In this document: one piece after another, positions 17,947-26,169 of the stretch
Position numbering within the stretch: position 1 is the stretch's first letter
Layout: the number at the start of each line of letters is the position of its first letter
NCBI RefSeq assembly: GCF_020731415.2
Contig: NZ_CP088275.1
Coordinates: forward strand, 248,001 to 312,000
Direction: 5' to 3'
From: Phyllobacterium sp. T1293
GTDB taxonomy: Bacteria > Pseudomonadota > Alphaproteobacteria > Rhizobiales > Rhizobiaceae
Length of the DNA stretch: 64,000 nt
Made by a program: the position numbers and the translations under genes
The notes under the pieces: generated by a model
What the model saw: the letters and a program-made list of their open reading frames with translations, nothing else
The model's database searches: none
Told to the model about the DNA's origin: nothing

Positions 17947-18018
17947 GAGCGGATTGAAAAGCGCCCTCTCAATCCGGACATAAGCAAATAAAACCGGCGC
18001 TACGAGAGGAACACAACC

Positions 18019-19011
18019 ATGATTTCTACAGGAAAGTGCATCAATCGCAGAACCGTTCTTGGTACCGCCACTCTGGCTCTGCTGGCAGGAATGATGTCCG
18101 TAGCACCAGTGCGCGCCGCGGATGTAACCATCCCTATCATCGTCAAGGACACGACATCTTTCTATTGGCAGATCGTCCTTGCCGGTGCGCGCAAGGCGGG
18201 CAAGGATCTCGGTGTCAAAGTACCCGAGCTTGGAGCCCAGGCTGAATCCGATATTAACGGCCAGATTTCCATTCTTGAAAATGCCGTCTCCGGCAAACCG
18301 GCTGCTATCGTCATCTCTCCCACCGAGTTTAAAGCTCTCGGAAAACCCATTGATGAAGCAGCGAAATCCGTCAAAATCATTGGTATCGATTCCGCTGCGG
18401 ATTCCAAGGCCTTCACCTCATTCCTGACAACGGACAACGTACAGGGTGGACGTGTAGCAGCCGACGGTCTCGCCGCTGCGATCACAGAAAAATATGGCAA
18501 GGCAGAAGGCGAAGTGGCTCTCATCACGGCCCTTCCCGGCGTTGGCTCACTCGACCAGCGCGCCAAAGGTTTTAAAGAACAGCTGGCAGCCAAATATCCC
18601 GGTCTCAAGCTGATTGCCGACAAGGTTGCTGATGGCCAAGCCACGACAGGGCTTAACATCACCACCGATCTGATCACCGCCAACCCCAACCTGCGCGGTA
18701 TCTTCACATCCAATCTGATCATGGCTCAGGGCGCGGGTCAGGCCATTGCCGAAAACAAGGCGCAGGACAAGATCAAGGTGATCGGCTTCGACAGCGATGA
18801 AAAGCTGGTCAAATTTCTGTCAAACGGGACTTTGGCCGGGTTGATCGTTCAGGACCCTTACCGCATGGGCTATGATGGCATCAAAACCGCTTTGGCCGCC
18901 TCAAAAGGCGAAAAGACAGAAGCCAATGTCGATACCGGTGCAAACCTGATCACCAAGGCCAATATGAACGACAAGCGCGCGCAGGAGTTGCTCAACCCCA
19001 AGCTGGACTGA
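18019..19011 (+). CDS. Sugar-binding protein of an Rbs-like (CUT2) ABC transporter
   Basis: This 330-residue periplasmic protein belongs to the ribose/galactose-binding family (two lobes; VTIPIIVKDTTSFYWQIVLAG opens the mature part in two pieces, and IKVIGFDSDEKLV is in the C-terminal lobe). The signal peptide has paired arginines (NRRTVLG, residues 9-15), a hydrophobic core and likely cleavage after VRA at about 33; Tat or Sec cannot be decided. It delivers a monosaccharide to the ATPase/permease pair that follows. Gap to the ATPase gene is 32 bp. Confidence 0.92.
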   Translation: MISTGKCINRRTVLGTATLALLAGMMSVAPVRAADVTIPIIVKDTTSFYWQIVLAGARKAGKDLGVKVPELGAQAESDINGQISILENAVSGKPAAIVISPTEFKALGKPIDEAAKSVKIIGIDSAADSKAFTSFLTTDNVQGGRVAADGLAAAITEKYGKAEGEVALITALPGVGSLDQRAKGFKEQLAAKYPGLKLIADKVADGQATTGLNITTDLITANPNLRGIFTSNLIMAQGAGQAIAENKAQDKIKVIGFDSDEKLVKFLSNGTLAGLIVQDPYRMGYDGIKTALAASKGEKTEANVDTGANLITKANMNDKRAQELLNPKLD

Positions 19012-19043
19012 TCCAGATTTGCTCAACAGTCAGTGGGGCCGCC

Positions 19044-20618
19044 ATGACAGATCATGATATTTCGCATCGCTCCAGCAGCGGGCAAAGTGAAGATGTATCC
19101 GCAGCGGCGGCTCACCTGCCTATTCTGGAATTGCGTGGGCTTGAGAAACAATATCTTGGAACCCACGCGCTAAAACCCGCCGATCTCGCTTTCAAGGCTG
19201 GAGAAATTCACGCCATTGTCGGTGAGAACGGCGCGGGAAAATCGACGCTGATCAAGCTTCTGACCGGCGTCATTCCCCGCACCGCCGGCGAGATATTGTT
19301 TCGGGGCGAACCGGTGGCACTGACGACACCGCTGGAAGCGATCCAGCATGGGATCAATGCCGTGCATCAGGAGGTCGTGCTCTGCCCGCATCTGACCGTC
19401 GCCGCCAATATTTTTCTGGGTGAAGAGCAGCGCCGTTTCGGTCTCCTGCAGCATCGCCATATGATCAGGGAAGCACAGAAAATCCTTGATGATCTTGGCT
19501 TTGCGCTACCCGCCCATGCACTGCTGAGCGATCTGACCATCGGGCAGCAGCAACTGATCGCAACGGCGCGCGCAGCAACACGCGGCGCACGTTTCCTCAT
19601 ATTCGACGAACCAACTGCCTATCTGACGCGCGAGGAAGCGGCGCAGCTCTTTGCGCTGATCCGCCGTCTGCAGAAAAGCGGCGTCACTATCGTCTATATC
19701 AGCCACCGCATGGAGGAAGTGTTTGAACTCGCCGACCGGGTTTCGATCCTGCGCGACGGGCGGTTGGTTGGCACGCGCAACATCGAGGAAACCAACGAGA
19801 ATGAATTGATCGGCCTGATGATCAATCGTTCAATCGAGCAGATTTATCACAAGGTGCCATTTACCTTTGGCAAGACAATCCTTGAGACACAAAATCTCAG
19901 CGGCAATGGCTTTGAAGATATCAGCCTTAGCGTGCGTGAGGGCGAAATTGTCGGGCTTTACGGCTTGATTGGCGCGGGCCGCAGTGAGTTCGTGACAACC
20001 ATCTTTGGACGGCACCCGAAATCTTCAGGCCAAATTCTCTGGGACGGCAAAGAGGTGCGTATCGAGCGCGAGCGCGATGCGATCAAACTCGGCATCGCTC
20101 TGGCGCCGGAGAGCCGCCGCGATCAGGGCCTATGCCTGTCCTTGCCGGTGTCACTCAATCTCAATCTGCCGATCTACAAGCAGCTCAGCAGGAATGCTCT
20201 GATTTCGCACCGCGAAGAAGCCAGACATGCCGACAATCAGATCTCGGACCTTCGCATCAAGACGTCCTCGCGCAGTGCCAGTGCTGCCAGCCTTTCCGGC
20301 GGCAACCAGCAGAAAATTGTTATCGGCAAATGGCTTAACCATGGTGCCAAGCTTTTCATTTTTGACGAACCTACAGTGGGTGTCGATGTGGGCACAAAAG
20401 CTGAAATCTACCGGCTGTTCTCGACCCTTCTGGAAAACGGCGCCGGTATCATTCTGATCTCGTCCTATCTTCCCGAAGTTTTTGAGCTTGCCGATACGCT
20501 GCATGTCTTCAGGCGTGGACATCTGGTGGCAAGCCATCACCACAAATCCGTTACGCATGAAGACATTCTGACTCAAGCGCTCGGCTCAGCATCAGCCGAC
20601 GCCAGCACGCACAATTGA
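19044..20618 (+). CDS. Rbs-like sugar ABC transporter ATPase, two-domain
   Basis: This 524-residue protein has two ATP-binding cassettes, as in RbsA. The first has Walker A GENGAGKST at 60-68, signature-like LTIGQQQL and Walker B FLIFDEPT. The second has the degenerate Walker A GLIGAGRSE common in this family, then LSGGNQQKIVIGKWL and LFIFDEPTVGVD. It powers uptake by the adjacent RbsC-like permease. Start ATG follows GTGGGGCC. Complete, with the length expected. Confidence 0.94.
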   Translation: MTDHDISHRSSSGQSEDVSAAAAHLPILELRGLEKQYLGTHALKPADLAFKAGEIHAIVGENGAGKSTLIKLLTGVIPRTAGEILFRGEPVALTTPLEAIQHGINAVHQEVVLCPHLTVAANIFLGEEQRRFGLLQHRHMIREAQKILDDLGFALPAHALLSDLTIGQQQLIATARAATRGARFLIFDEPTAYLTREEAAQLFALIRRLQKSGVTIVYISHRMEEVFELADRVSILRDGRLVGTRNIEETNENELIGLMINRSIEQIYHKVPFTFGKTILETQNLSGNGFEDISLSVREGEIVGLYGLIGAGRSEFVTTIFGRHPKSSGQILWDGKEVRIERERDAIKLGIALAPESRRDQGLCLSLPVSLNLNLPIYKQLSRNALISHREEARHADNQISDLRIKTSSRSASAASLSGGNQQKIVIGKWLNHGAKLFIFDEPTVGVDVGTKAEIYRLFSTLLENGAGIILISSYLPEVFELADTLHVFRRGHLVASHHHKSVTHEDILTQALGSASADASTHN

Positions 20619-20666
20619 TCTGTTCCGCCGCGATTATTCGCCTCGACTATCTGGAGATTTGTCCCG

Positions 20667-21635
20667 ATGAGCCTTGAAACCAAAGACACTGGCACCACCC
20701 CGAAGCGGCGCTTCAATGTCCTGTTCGGACTGACGCTTTTTGCCCTGTTGCTGGTACTCTGGCTGGTCCTTAGTCTCGCAACAGATAGTTTCTGGACCGG
20801 AAACAATATTGCCAATCTGCTACGCCAAGGCTCGATGATTGCGATCCTCGCCATTGGCCAGACCTTCGTCATCATTACCGGCGGCATTGATCTGTCTGTC
20901 GGCGCGATCGTCGGCTTCACCAGCGTCATCGTCGCCTGGTTGTTGGCACATGGCTTTCCCGTCTGGGCGGCAATCCTGATCACGCTTGGTATCGGTGTCT
21001 GTATCGGGCTGTTTCATGGCTTTGGCATTGTGCGTCTCGGGCTTCCACCCTTCATCATCACACTCGCAACGCTTACATCATTGCGCGGCATCGGCCTGCT
21101 GATTACCAACGGTGCCACGATCTCGATCGATAATGACCCGTTTACCGAATTCTCCCGCAATGATTTTACCGGAATACCCAACCTGTTCTGGATGGTGGTC
21201 CTTGTCGGCATTCCCGCCTACATCTTTCTAAGTCACAGCCGCTGGGGACGCTATCTGTTTTCCGTGGGATCGAATGCAGAAGCCTCGCGTCTGTCCGGCG
21301 TCAATGTCAAAGGGACCATTTATCTCGCCTATACATTATCAGCCGTCTGCGCATCATTCGTAGGATTGCTGCTTGCCTCCCGTATTGGCATTGGCAATGC
21401 CACACAGGCGGAGGGATGGGAACTGCAAGCCATCGCTTCCTCGGTTATCGGCGGCACCAGTCTTTTCGGCGCTGTAGGTTCCATTCATGGGCCGCTGCTG
21501 GGCGCGTTCATTCTGGCGACAATCAACAACGGCGCTAACCTCCTCAACGTCAATTCCTTCTGGCAGCGGGTTATAACAGGCGTTTTGATCATTGTTATTG
21601 TGTACTTCGATCAGCTCCGCCGCAGGCGAAGATAG
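20667..21635 (+). CDS. Rbs-like sugar ABC transporter permease
   Basis: This 322-residue membrane protein of the RbsC family has about eight to ten hydrophobic segments, the family motif GGIDLSVGAIVG near residues 72-83 and AIASSVIGGTSLFGAVG near 255-271. It forms the channel for the sugar captured by the upstream binding protein. It ends the operon; 36 bp after its stop begins a long palindromic repeat (21671-21782). Confidence 0.94.
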   Translation: MSLETKDTGTTPKRRFNVLFGLTLFALLLVLWLVLSLATDSFWTGNNIANLLRQGSMIAILAIGQTFVIITGGIDLSVGAIVGFTSVIVAWLLAHGFPVWAAILITLGIGVCIGLFHGFGIVRLGLPPFIITLATLTSLRGIGLLITNGATISIDNDPFTEFSRNDFTGIPNLFWMVVLVGIPAYIFLSHSRWGRYLFSVGSNAEASRLSGVNVKGTIYLAYTLSAVCASFVGLLLASRIGIGNATQAEGWELQAIASSVIGGTSLFGAVGSIHGPLLGAFILATINNGANLLNVNSFWQRVITGVLIIVIVYFDQLRRRRR

Positions 21636-21670
21636 GCGTTATTCGGGAACATTCGACCGTTTCAAGGGTT

Positions 21671-21782
21671 TCTATAGTACCGAGAGCGAGTTTGGGAGAG
21701 CTCTTGCTTTCGTCAGAGGTCTGGTCGAGCGATCGTGGAACTTCATCCTTCGATACTCCCAGACCTCGTTCTGTCCTATAGA
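21671..21782. repeat. Long imperfect palindrome between transporter and ars operon
   Basis: The 185-bp gap between two convergent genes holds a folded element about 112 bp long. TCTATAG at 21671-21677 pairs with CTATAGA at 21776-21782; TGGGAG at 21693-21698 pairs with CTCCCA at 21756-21761; an alternative perfect 9-bp pairing is GAGGTCTGG (21716-21724) with CCAGACCTC (21759-21767). Between them the outer arms (about 28 and 27 bases) match except for a few changes and gaps. Size, palindromy and placement between convergent genes resemble intergenic palindromic repeats of the order, such as Bru-RS, but I could not compare sequences. It may also stop transcription from both sides. Confidence 0.6.
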
Positions 21783-21820
21783 GACGACCGCTTGTCACAG
21801 GATGCGGCGGAGAAACAGGC

Positions 21821-22549
21821 TCATATGACACCCGTGAGATTAACGCGCCGTGCAAGAGCCACGGTGCTCTCCTTACGCTCACTATAACGGTTGGTGAGAT
21901 AATCCGACACGTCGCGTGTCAGCAGCGTGAACTTCATAAGCTCCTCCATGACATCCACAACGCGATCGTAATAGGCCGATGGTTTCATACGGCCGTTTTC
22001 GTCAAACTCCTGATAGGCTTTGGCAACCGACGACTGGTTCGGGATTGTGACCATACGCATCCAGCGCCCGAGAACCCGCATCTGGTTGACTGCATTAAAC
22101 GACTGTGACCCGCCAGAAACCTGCATGACCGCAAGCGTTCGTCCCTGAGTAGGACGGATCGCGCCCATGGCAAGCGGTATCCAGTCGATCTGTGATTTCA
22201 TGACGCCTGTCATGGCACCATGCCGCTCGGAACTGGTCCAGACCTGCCCTTCGGACCAGAGTGAAAGGTCGCGCAGTTCCTGCACCTTTGGATGATCTAC
22301 GGGCGCGTCATCGGGCAGAGGCAATCCTGCTGGATCATAGACACGAGTCTCCGCACCAAAATGCTCCAACAGGCGCGCTGCCTCTTGCGTTAGCAAGCGG
22401 CTGTAGGACACTTTCCGGATGGAGCCGTAAAGCAACAGGATACGGGGCCGGTGTGCCGACAGCGGAACAGATAATTTTTCAGGATCGGGAATCTGTAGGG
22501 CCTCGGATAGAGTATTGGCTAAATCAGACAATGCGCTTTCCTTTAGCAT
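21821..22549 (-). CDS. arsH: NADPH-dependent FMN reductase of arsenic operons
   Basis: This protein of about 242 residues is an ArsH flavoprotein, known to oxidise trivalent organoarsenicals and reduce quinones or other acceptors. Visible family marks are [15 protein letters not shown] (phosphate-binding loop), [20 protein letters not shown] and [20 protein letters not shown]. The start is uncertain: ATG at 22549 lies inside the arsC end, and an in-frame TTG at 22531, after AAAGGAAAG, overlaps the arsC stop and is an alternative; the open frame extends to 22612. Last gene of the ars operon, translationally coupled to arsC. Confidence 0.93.
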   Translation of the reverse strand: MLKESALSDLANTLSEALQIPDPEKLSVPLSAHRPRILLLYGSIRKVSYSRLLTQEAARLLEHFGAETRVYDPAGLPLPDDAPVDHPKVQELRDLSLWSEGQVWTSSERHGAMTGVMKSQIDWIPLAMGAIRPTQGRTLAVMQVSGGSQSFNAVNQMRVLGRWMRMVTIPNQSSVAKAYQEFDENGRMKPSAYYDRVVDVMEELMKFTLLTRDVSDYLTNRYSERKESTVALARRVNLTGVI

Positions 22550-22946
22550 CAATGACAACTTCGCCATCTTCCTTGGTGAAAGCGCGCTTTTGTGGGTTCG
22601 GGAGTATGTCAAGGACGACTTCAGACGGTCGGCTTAGGCGCACGCCTTTTTCAGTCACCACAAACGGGCGGTTCATCAGGATCGGATGGGCCTCCATCGC
22701 ATCCAGCAGTTGTTCATCTGTCAAATCCGGATCATCGAGCCCAAGCTCCGCATAGGGCGTGCCTTTTTCGCGAATGGCTTCACGCACCGTCAACCCCGCT
22801 CTTCGAATGAGGTCTTTCAGTTCCTGACGTGCTGGAGGTGTCTTCAGATACTGGATTATGGTTGGCTCAATACCTGCATTCCGGATCATTGCGAGCACAT
22901 TGCGCGACGTGCCGCAGGCAGGATTATGATAAATGGTGACAGTCAT
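22524..22946 (-). CDS. arsC: Arsenate reductase, glutaredoxin-dependent
   Basis: This 140-residue enzyme reduces arsenate to arsenite with glutathione and glutaredoxin. The catalytic Cys11 is in [11 protein letters not shown], and arginines expected for anion binding appear in YLKTPPAR and [16 protein letters not shown]. Length matches the R773 ArsC class. Its ATG overlaps the acr3 stop (TAATG), and its end overlaps arsH. The product arsenite is exported by Acr3. It makes the truncated second arsC between arsR and acr3 dispensable. Confidence 0.95.
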   Translation of the reverse strand: MTVTIYHNPACGTSRNVLAMIRNAGIEPTIIQYLKTPPARQELKDLIRRAGLTVREAIREKGTPYAELGLDDPDLTDEQLLDAMEAHPILMNRPFVVTEKGVRLSRPSEVVLDILPNPQKRAFTKEDGEVVIDAKGKRIV

Positions 22947-24007
22947 TAGACAGCCCTTTCCGTTTTTTGAAGTTTCTGGACGGCGGCCCCCCGCTCGTAC
23001 CAATTCTTGCTACGGTTGACGATCCACACCACCGACAACATGACTGGCACTTCAATCAGAACACCAACGACAGTAGCGAGTGCGGCCCCGGAGTTAAAAC
23101 CAAACAAGCTAATCGCAGCGGCTACCGCCAGTTCGAAGAAGTTACTTGCCCCGATCAATGCGGAGGGACCGGCGACACAATGCTGCTCACCACTCATACG
23201 ATTAAGCAGATAGGCAAGGCCTGAATTGAAATAGACCTGTATCAGGATCGGTACGGCTAGAAGCGCAATCACCAGCGGTTGAGCGATAATCTGCTCGCCC
23301 TGAAAGCCGAAGAGCATCACCAATGTTGTCAGCAATGCCACAAGCGACAGCGGTTGAAGAACACCGACCAATCGATCAAAGGCCGCCTTGCCTCCATTGG
23401 CCAGCAACCATCGACGCATGATCTGGGCGATGATGACCGGAACAATGATGTATAGAACCACCGATAGGATAAGCGTATTCCATGGTACGGTGATTGCAGA
23501 AAGACCAAGAAGCAGACCCACAATAGGGGCAAAGGCAATGACCATAATCGCATCGTTCAAAGCCACCTGAGACAAGGTGAAATGTGGTTCGCCCTTAGTG
23601 AGGTTCGACCAGATAAAAACCATGGCTGTACAAGGTGCGGCCGCTAGAATGATCAGCCCAGCAATATAGGAATCGATCTGGATAGCAGGCAGATATGGGC
23701 GAAAGAGCCAGCCCACAAATAGCCAGCCAAGCAACGCCATGGAGAATGGCTTTATAGCCCAATTGATAAACAGGGTTACACCAATTCCACGCCAATAAGC
23801 GCCTACCGTGCGCAGCGACGCAAAGTCGATCCGCAGCAACATCGGAATGATCATCAACCATATGAGAACAGCCATCGGAATGTTCACTTTGGCGTATTCG
23901 GCAGAGCCGATGGCCTGAAACACGCCCGGAATAAAATGGCCAAGCGCAATCCCAACAACAATGCATAGGGCAACCCACAGAGTGAGGTAGCGTTCAAAGA
24001 CAGACAT
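22946..24007 (-). CDS. acr3: Arsenite efflux permease, ACR3 family
   Basis: This 353-residue inner-membrane transporter expels arsenite. It has about ten membrane segments, the conserved Cys126 in AAAPCTAMVFIWS needed in characterised ACR3 proteins, and GASNFFELAVAAAISLFG near the C-terminus. Members of this family are also called ArsB, but this is not the unrelated ArsB/NhaD type. It is followed without gap by arsC and preceded by a 156-bp stretch that contains an arsC remnant. Confidence 0.95.
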   Translation of the reverse strand: MSVFERYLTLWVALCIVVGIALGHFIPGVFQAIGSAEYAKVNIPMAVLIWLMIIPMLLRIDFASLRTVGAYWRGIGVTLFINWAIKPFSMALLGWLFVGWLFRPYLPAIQIDSYIAGLIILAAAPCTAMVFIWSNLTKGEPHFTLSQVALNDAIMVIAFAPIVGLLLGLSAITVPWNTLILSVVLYIIVPVIIAQIMRRWLLANGGKAAFDRLVGVLQPLSLVALLTTLVMLFGFQGEQIIAQPLVIALLAVPILIQVYFNSGLAYLLNRMSGEQHCVAGPSALIGASNFFELAVAAAISLFGFNSGAALATVVGVLIEVPVMLSVVWIVNRSKNWYERGAAVQKLQKTERAV

Positions 24008-24090
24008 TGGCTTTCCTATAGAAAACGGATCGCGTCAAAATGGATATTGAGGCCAGACACAGCCCCAGGACCTGCAGCACAGGCAGAAGG

Positions 24091-24171
24091 TCAAACGGCA
24101 CGGCACCCACTGTTGGATCGTGTAGAATTGCCTCTCCACAGGATCAGGACATCATAGACGCGATCAGCCAT
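24091..24171 (-). pseudogene. Remnant of a low-molecular-weight-phosphatase-type arsC
   Basis: Directly after arsR a 26-codon frame begins at an ATG at 24171, behind AAGGAGGAGTTCA, overlapping the arsR end by 8 bp. It reads MADRVYDVLILWRGNSTRS and then stops after SGCRAV. This matches the start of thioredoxin-type arsenate reductases related to low-molecular-weight phosphatases, whose opening is close to MADxxYNVLFLCTGNSARS. The catalytic Cys and the next residue of the CX5R loop are changed to Trp-Arg and the rest of the gene is gone, so the fragment cannot be active. The ribosome binding site is intact. Position between arsR and acr3 is where such a gene sits in related operons. Confidence 0.75.
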
Positions 24172-24520
24172 TGAACTCCTCCTTAGGCGGACAACATGGA
24201 ACGATATCAGTGATGAGCGGAGTGCAAATGTCCGGATGACCTGCGCAGCAATCCTTCAGCAGATAACTGATCGCAGCGCGAAGATTTTCGAACCTCGCGC
24301 GATAAATAATGGAACGGCTGTGGCGGACAGAAGAGATCAGTCCCGCGCGCGACAATATCGCCAGATGCGCCGACATCGTGTTTTGCGGAATATCCAGCAG
24401 TCGCGATATCTCTCCTGCTGCTATTCCTTCCGGCTCATGCATGACAATCAGCTTGAATGCATCCATGCGTGATGGTTGTGCAAGGGCTGAAAAAGCCTCA
24501 ATGGTCTGTTCTTTTTCCAT
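24164..24520 (-). CDS. arsR: Arsenite-responsive ArsR repressor
   Basis: This 118-residue SmtB/ArsR-family repressor has a winged helix at about 30-80 (IAAGEISRLLDIPQNTMSAHLAILSRAGLI). The classical ELCVCDL metal motif in the DNA-recognition helix is absent; instead cysteines C91, C92 and C99 (DCCAGHPDIC) and C109, C110 lie in the C-terminus, suggesting an As(III) site of the type placed at the dimer edge in some other ArsR proteins. It heads the operon arsR-(arsC remnant)-acr3-arsC-arsH and should repress it. A palindrome overlaps its start. Confidence 0.93.
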   Translation of the reverse strand: MEKEQTIEAFSALAQPSRMDAFKLIVMHEPEGIAAGEISRLLDIPQNTMSAHLAILSRAGLISSVRHSRSIIYRARFENLRAAISYLLKDCCAGHPDICTPLITDIVPCCPPKEEFNG

Positions 24521-24556
24521 ATATCTGGATTTATCGATATATAGTCAGGCTGTCAA
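24519..24556 (-). promoter_or_regulatory. ars promoter with ArsR-type inverted repeat
   Basis: ATATATC (24519-24525) and GATATAT (24536-24542) form an inverted repeat with a 10-bp spacer that overlaps the arsR start codon. On the minus strand a -35 box TTGACA lies at 24556-24551, and the repeat covers the -10 zone, so bound ArsR would block polymerase. The leader would be very short. Confidence 0.6.
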
Positions 24557-24601
24557 GTCAATCCCATGCAAGCATTAGACAATGACCGGTCGGACGCCTT
24601 G

Positions 24602-25987
24602 CTATGTATGATCCAAAGGAGACAGATCACCCAAGACGGTCGGAATAAGCTCGGAGACTGTCGGGTGTATCGGCACAGCCCATTTGAGCGTTGGATAGTC
24701 CATCTTCGCGCTCATGGCATCGAGTATTCCGTGGATCGCTTCATCACCACTTGTCCTGAGAATAGCCGCGCCCAAAATCTGCTTTGTCTGAGCATCAGCA
24801 ACGATCTTCATAAAACCCTGCGTTTCGCCTTTCTCCACGGCGCGGCCAACACGCGTCATCGGTCGTTTGGATACAAGAACAGCGCGACCCGTTGCCTTGG
24901 CCTGCGTCTCGCTCATTCCCACCCGGCCGAGTGGCGGATCGATATAGAGGGCATAGCCCTGCACGCGCTCGCTAACCCTGCGGCCTTCCCCGTCCAGAAG
25001 ATTGGCCGCGACAATCTCGAAATCATTATAAGCCGTGTGCGTGAAAGCACCCTTGCCATTGCAATCTCCAAGAGCCCAGATGCCTTCAACGCTTGTTGCG
25101 AGATAATCGTCGACCTTGATGTAGCCCCGCTCGTCGGTGGCAATACCCGCCTTGTCCAGATCGAGATCGTCAGTGTTGGGACGGCGACCAATCGCCAGAA
25201 GCACATGCGAACCGACAACACTGCGCTTGTCAGAGTCGCAATCAAGGTGAACCTCCGTACCGCCTTCATGGGGTTTGAACGCGATGCAGTTTGCGTTAAG
25301 GCGGCAGGAAATACCTTCGTTTTCCAGAATATCCTTTATGGCTTCGGAAACATCCTCGTCTTCGCGCCCGACCAGGCGAGGACCTTTTTCGACAACCGTG
25401 ACTTCTGAACCAAAACGCCGATACATCTGCGCAAATTCAAGGCCGATATAACTGCCGCCAATCACCACCAGATGTTTCGGCAGGACATCAAGCTGCATCA
25501 TGCCAGCGTTGGTAAGATAGTCGATATCACCGATACCCGGCATATCAGGGATATTGGCGCGCCCGCCCACATTCAGGAAAATGCGCGGAGCATCAAAGAG
25601 CACCCCGTCAATGCTGATTGTATGTGGGCCAGTAAACCGGGCATGACCTTCAACAACAGTGCAATTCTTCATGCCGCGCAGCCAGTTCTCGACACCTGTG
25701 CGGGCGTTAAGAGTAACGGTATCGGCCCTTTGCCGCACCCGTTGCATATCAATCCGAATGGGTTGCTCGATGACAACGCCGTAGTCCCCACCACGGCGGG
25801 CGAGATGCGCCGCATAGGCGCTGGCAACCATCGTCTTTGTTGGCATGCATCCGGTGTTGACGCAGGTACCGCCAAACAGTTTTCGCTCGACCATCAACAC
25901 CTTCATACCCGAAGCGGTCAGCCGGCCCGCGAGAGATGGTCCCGCCTGTCCTGCACCGATAATGATCGCGTCAAATGACTGGCTCAT
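24602..25987 (-). CDS. Pyridine nucleotide-disulfide oxidoreductase, MerA/RclA-like
   Basis: This 461-residue flavoprotein has the FAD motif IIIGAGQAG at 8-16, the redox-active pair C42 and C47 in GGTCVNTGCMPTK, an NAD(P) motif VIGGSYIGLEFAQ, the second FAD motif GIWALGDCNG and the C-terminal dimer motif HPTVSELIPTVLG. It lacks the N-terminal heavy-metal domain and the C-terminal cysteine pair of true mercuric reductase. Closest known behaviour is RclA, a copper-reducing enzyme of hypochlorite resistance, or general MerA-like reductases. It lies upstream of arsR on the same strand (81 bp) and divergent from a FUSC membrane protein. Substrate unproven. Confidence 0.85.
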   Translation of the reverse strand: MSQSFDAIIIGAGQAGPSLAGRLTASGMKVLMVERKLFGGTCVNTGCMPTKTMVASAYAAHLARRGGDYGVVIEQPIRIDMQRVRQRADTVTLNARTGVENWLRGMKNCTVVEGHARFTGPHTISIDGVLFDAPRIFLNVGGRANIPDMPGIGDIDYLTNAGMMQLDVLPKHLVVIGGSYIGLEFAQMYRRFGSEVTVVEKGPRLVGREDEDVSEAIKDILENEGISCRLNANCIAFKPHEGGTEVHLDCDSDKRSVVGSHVLLAIGRRPNTDDLDLDKAGIATDERGYIKVDDYLATSVEGIWALGDCNGKGAFTHTAYNDFEIVAANLLDGEGRRVSERVQGYALYIDPPLGRVGMSETQAKATGRAVLVSKRPMTRVGRAVEKGETQGFMKIVADAQTKQILGAAILRTSGDEAIHGILDAMSAKMDYPTLKWAVPIHPTVSELIPTVLGDLSPLDHT

Positions 25988-26169
25988 GGCAATGCTCCAT
26001 CAAGAAAGATTGGGGTAGGGTAGCAACAGTGAGGTCGCCTTGAAAGGCGTGGTCCGGCATTCATGCTGCGGGGTGAACGTATCGACACCCGTATGCAACA
26101 CCTTTAGAACAGCGAAAAGACAATGGTCCCATCTGCGCAAGCCAATCCACATTCTGTTAGAAGCAAACA

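Noticed and set aside
24566..25408. Plus-strand open frame of 280 codons
   Set aside because: Antisense shadow of the MerA/RclA-like gene; no family motif or ribosome binding site.
24602..25987. Mercuric reductase merA
   Set aside because: The catalytic CxxxxC is present, but the C-terminal cysteine pair and the N-terminal metal domain of MerA are missing, and no other mer gene is adjacent.
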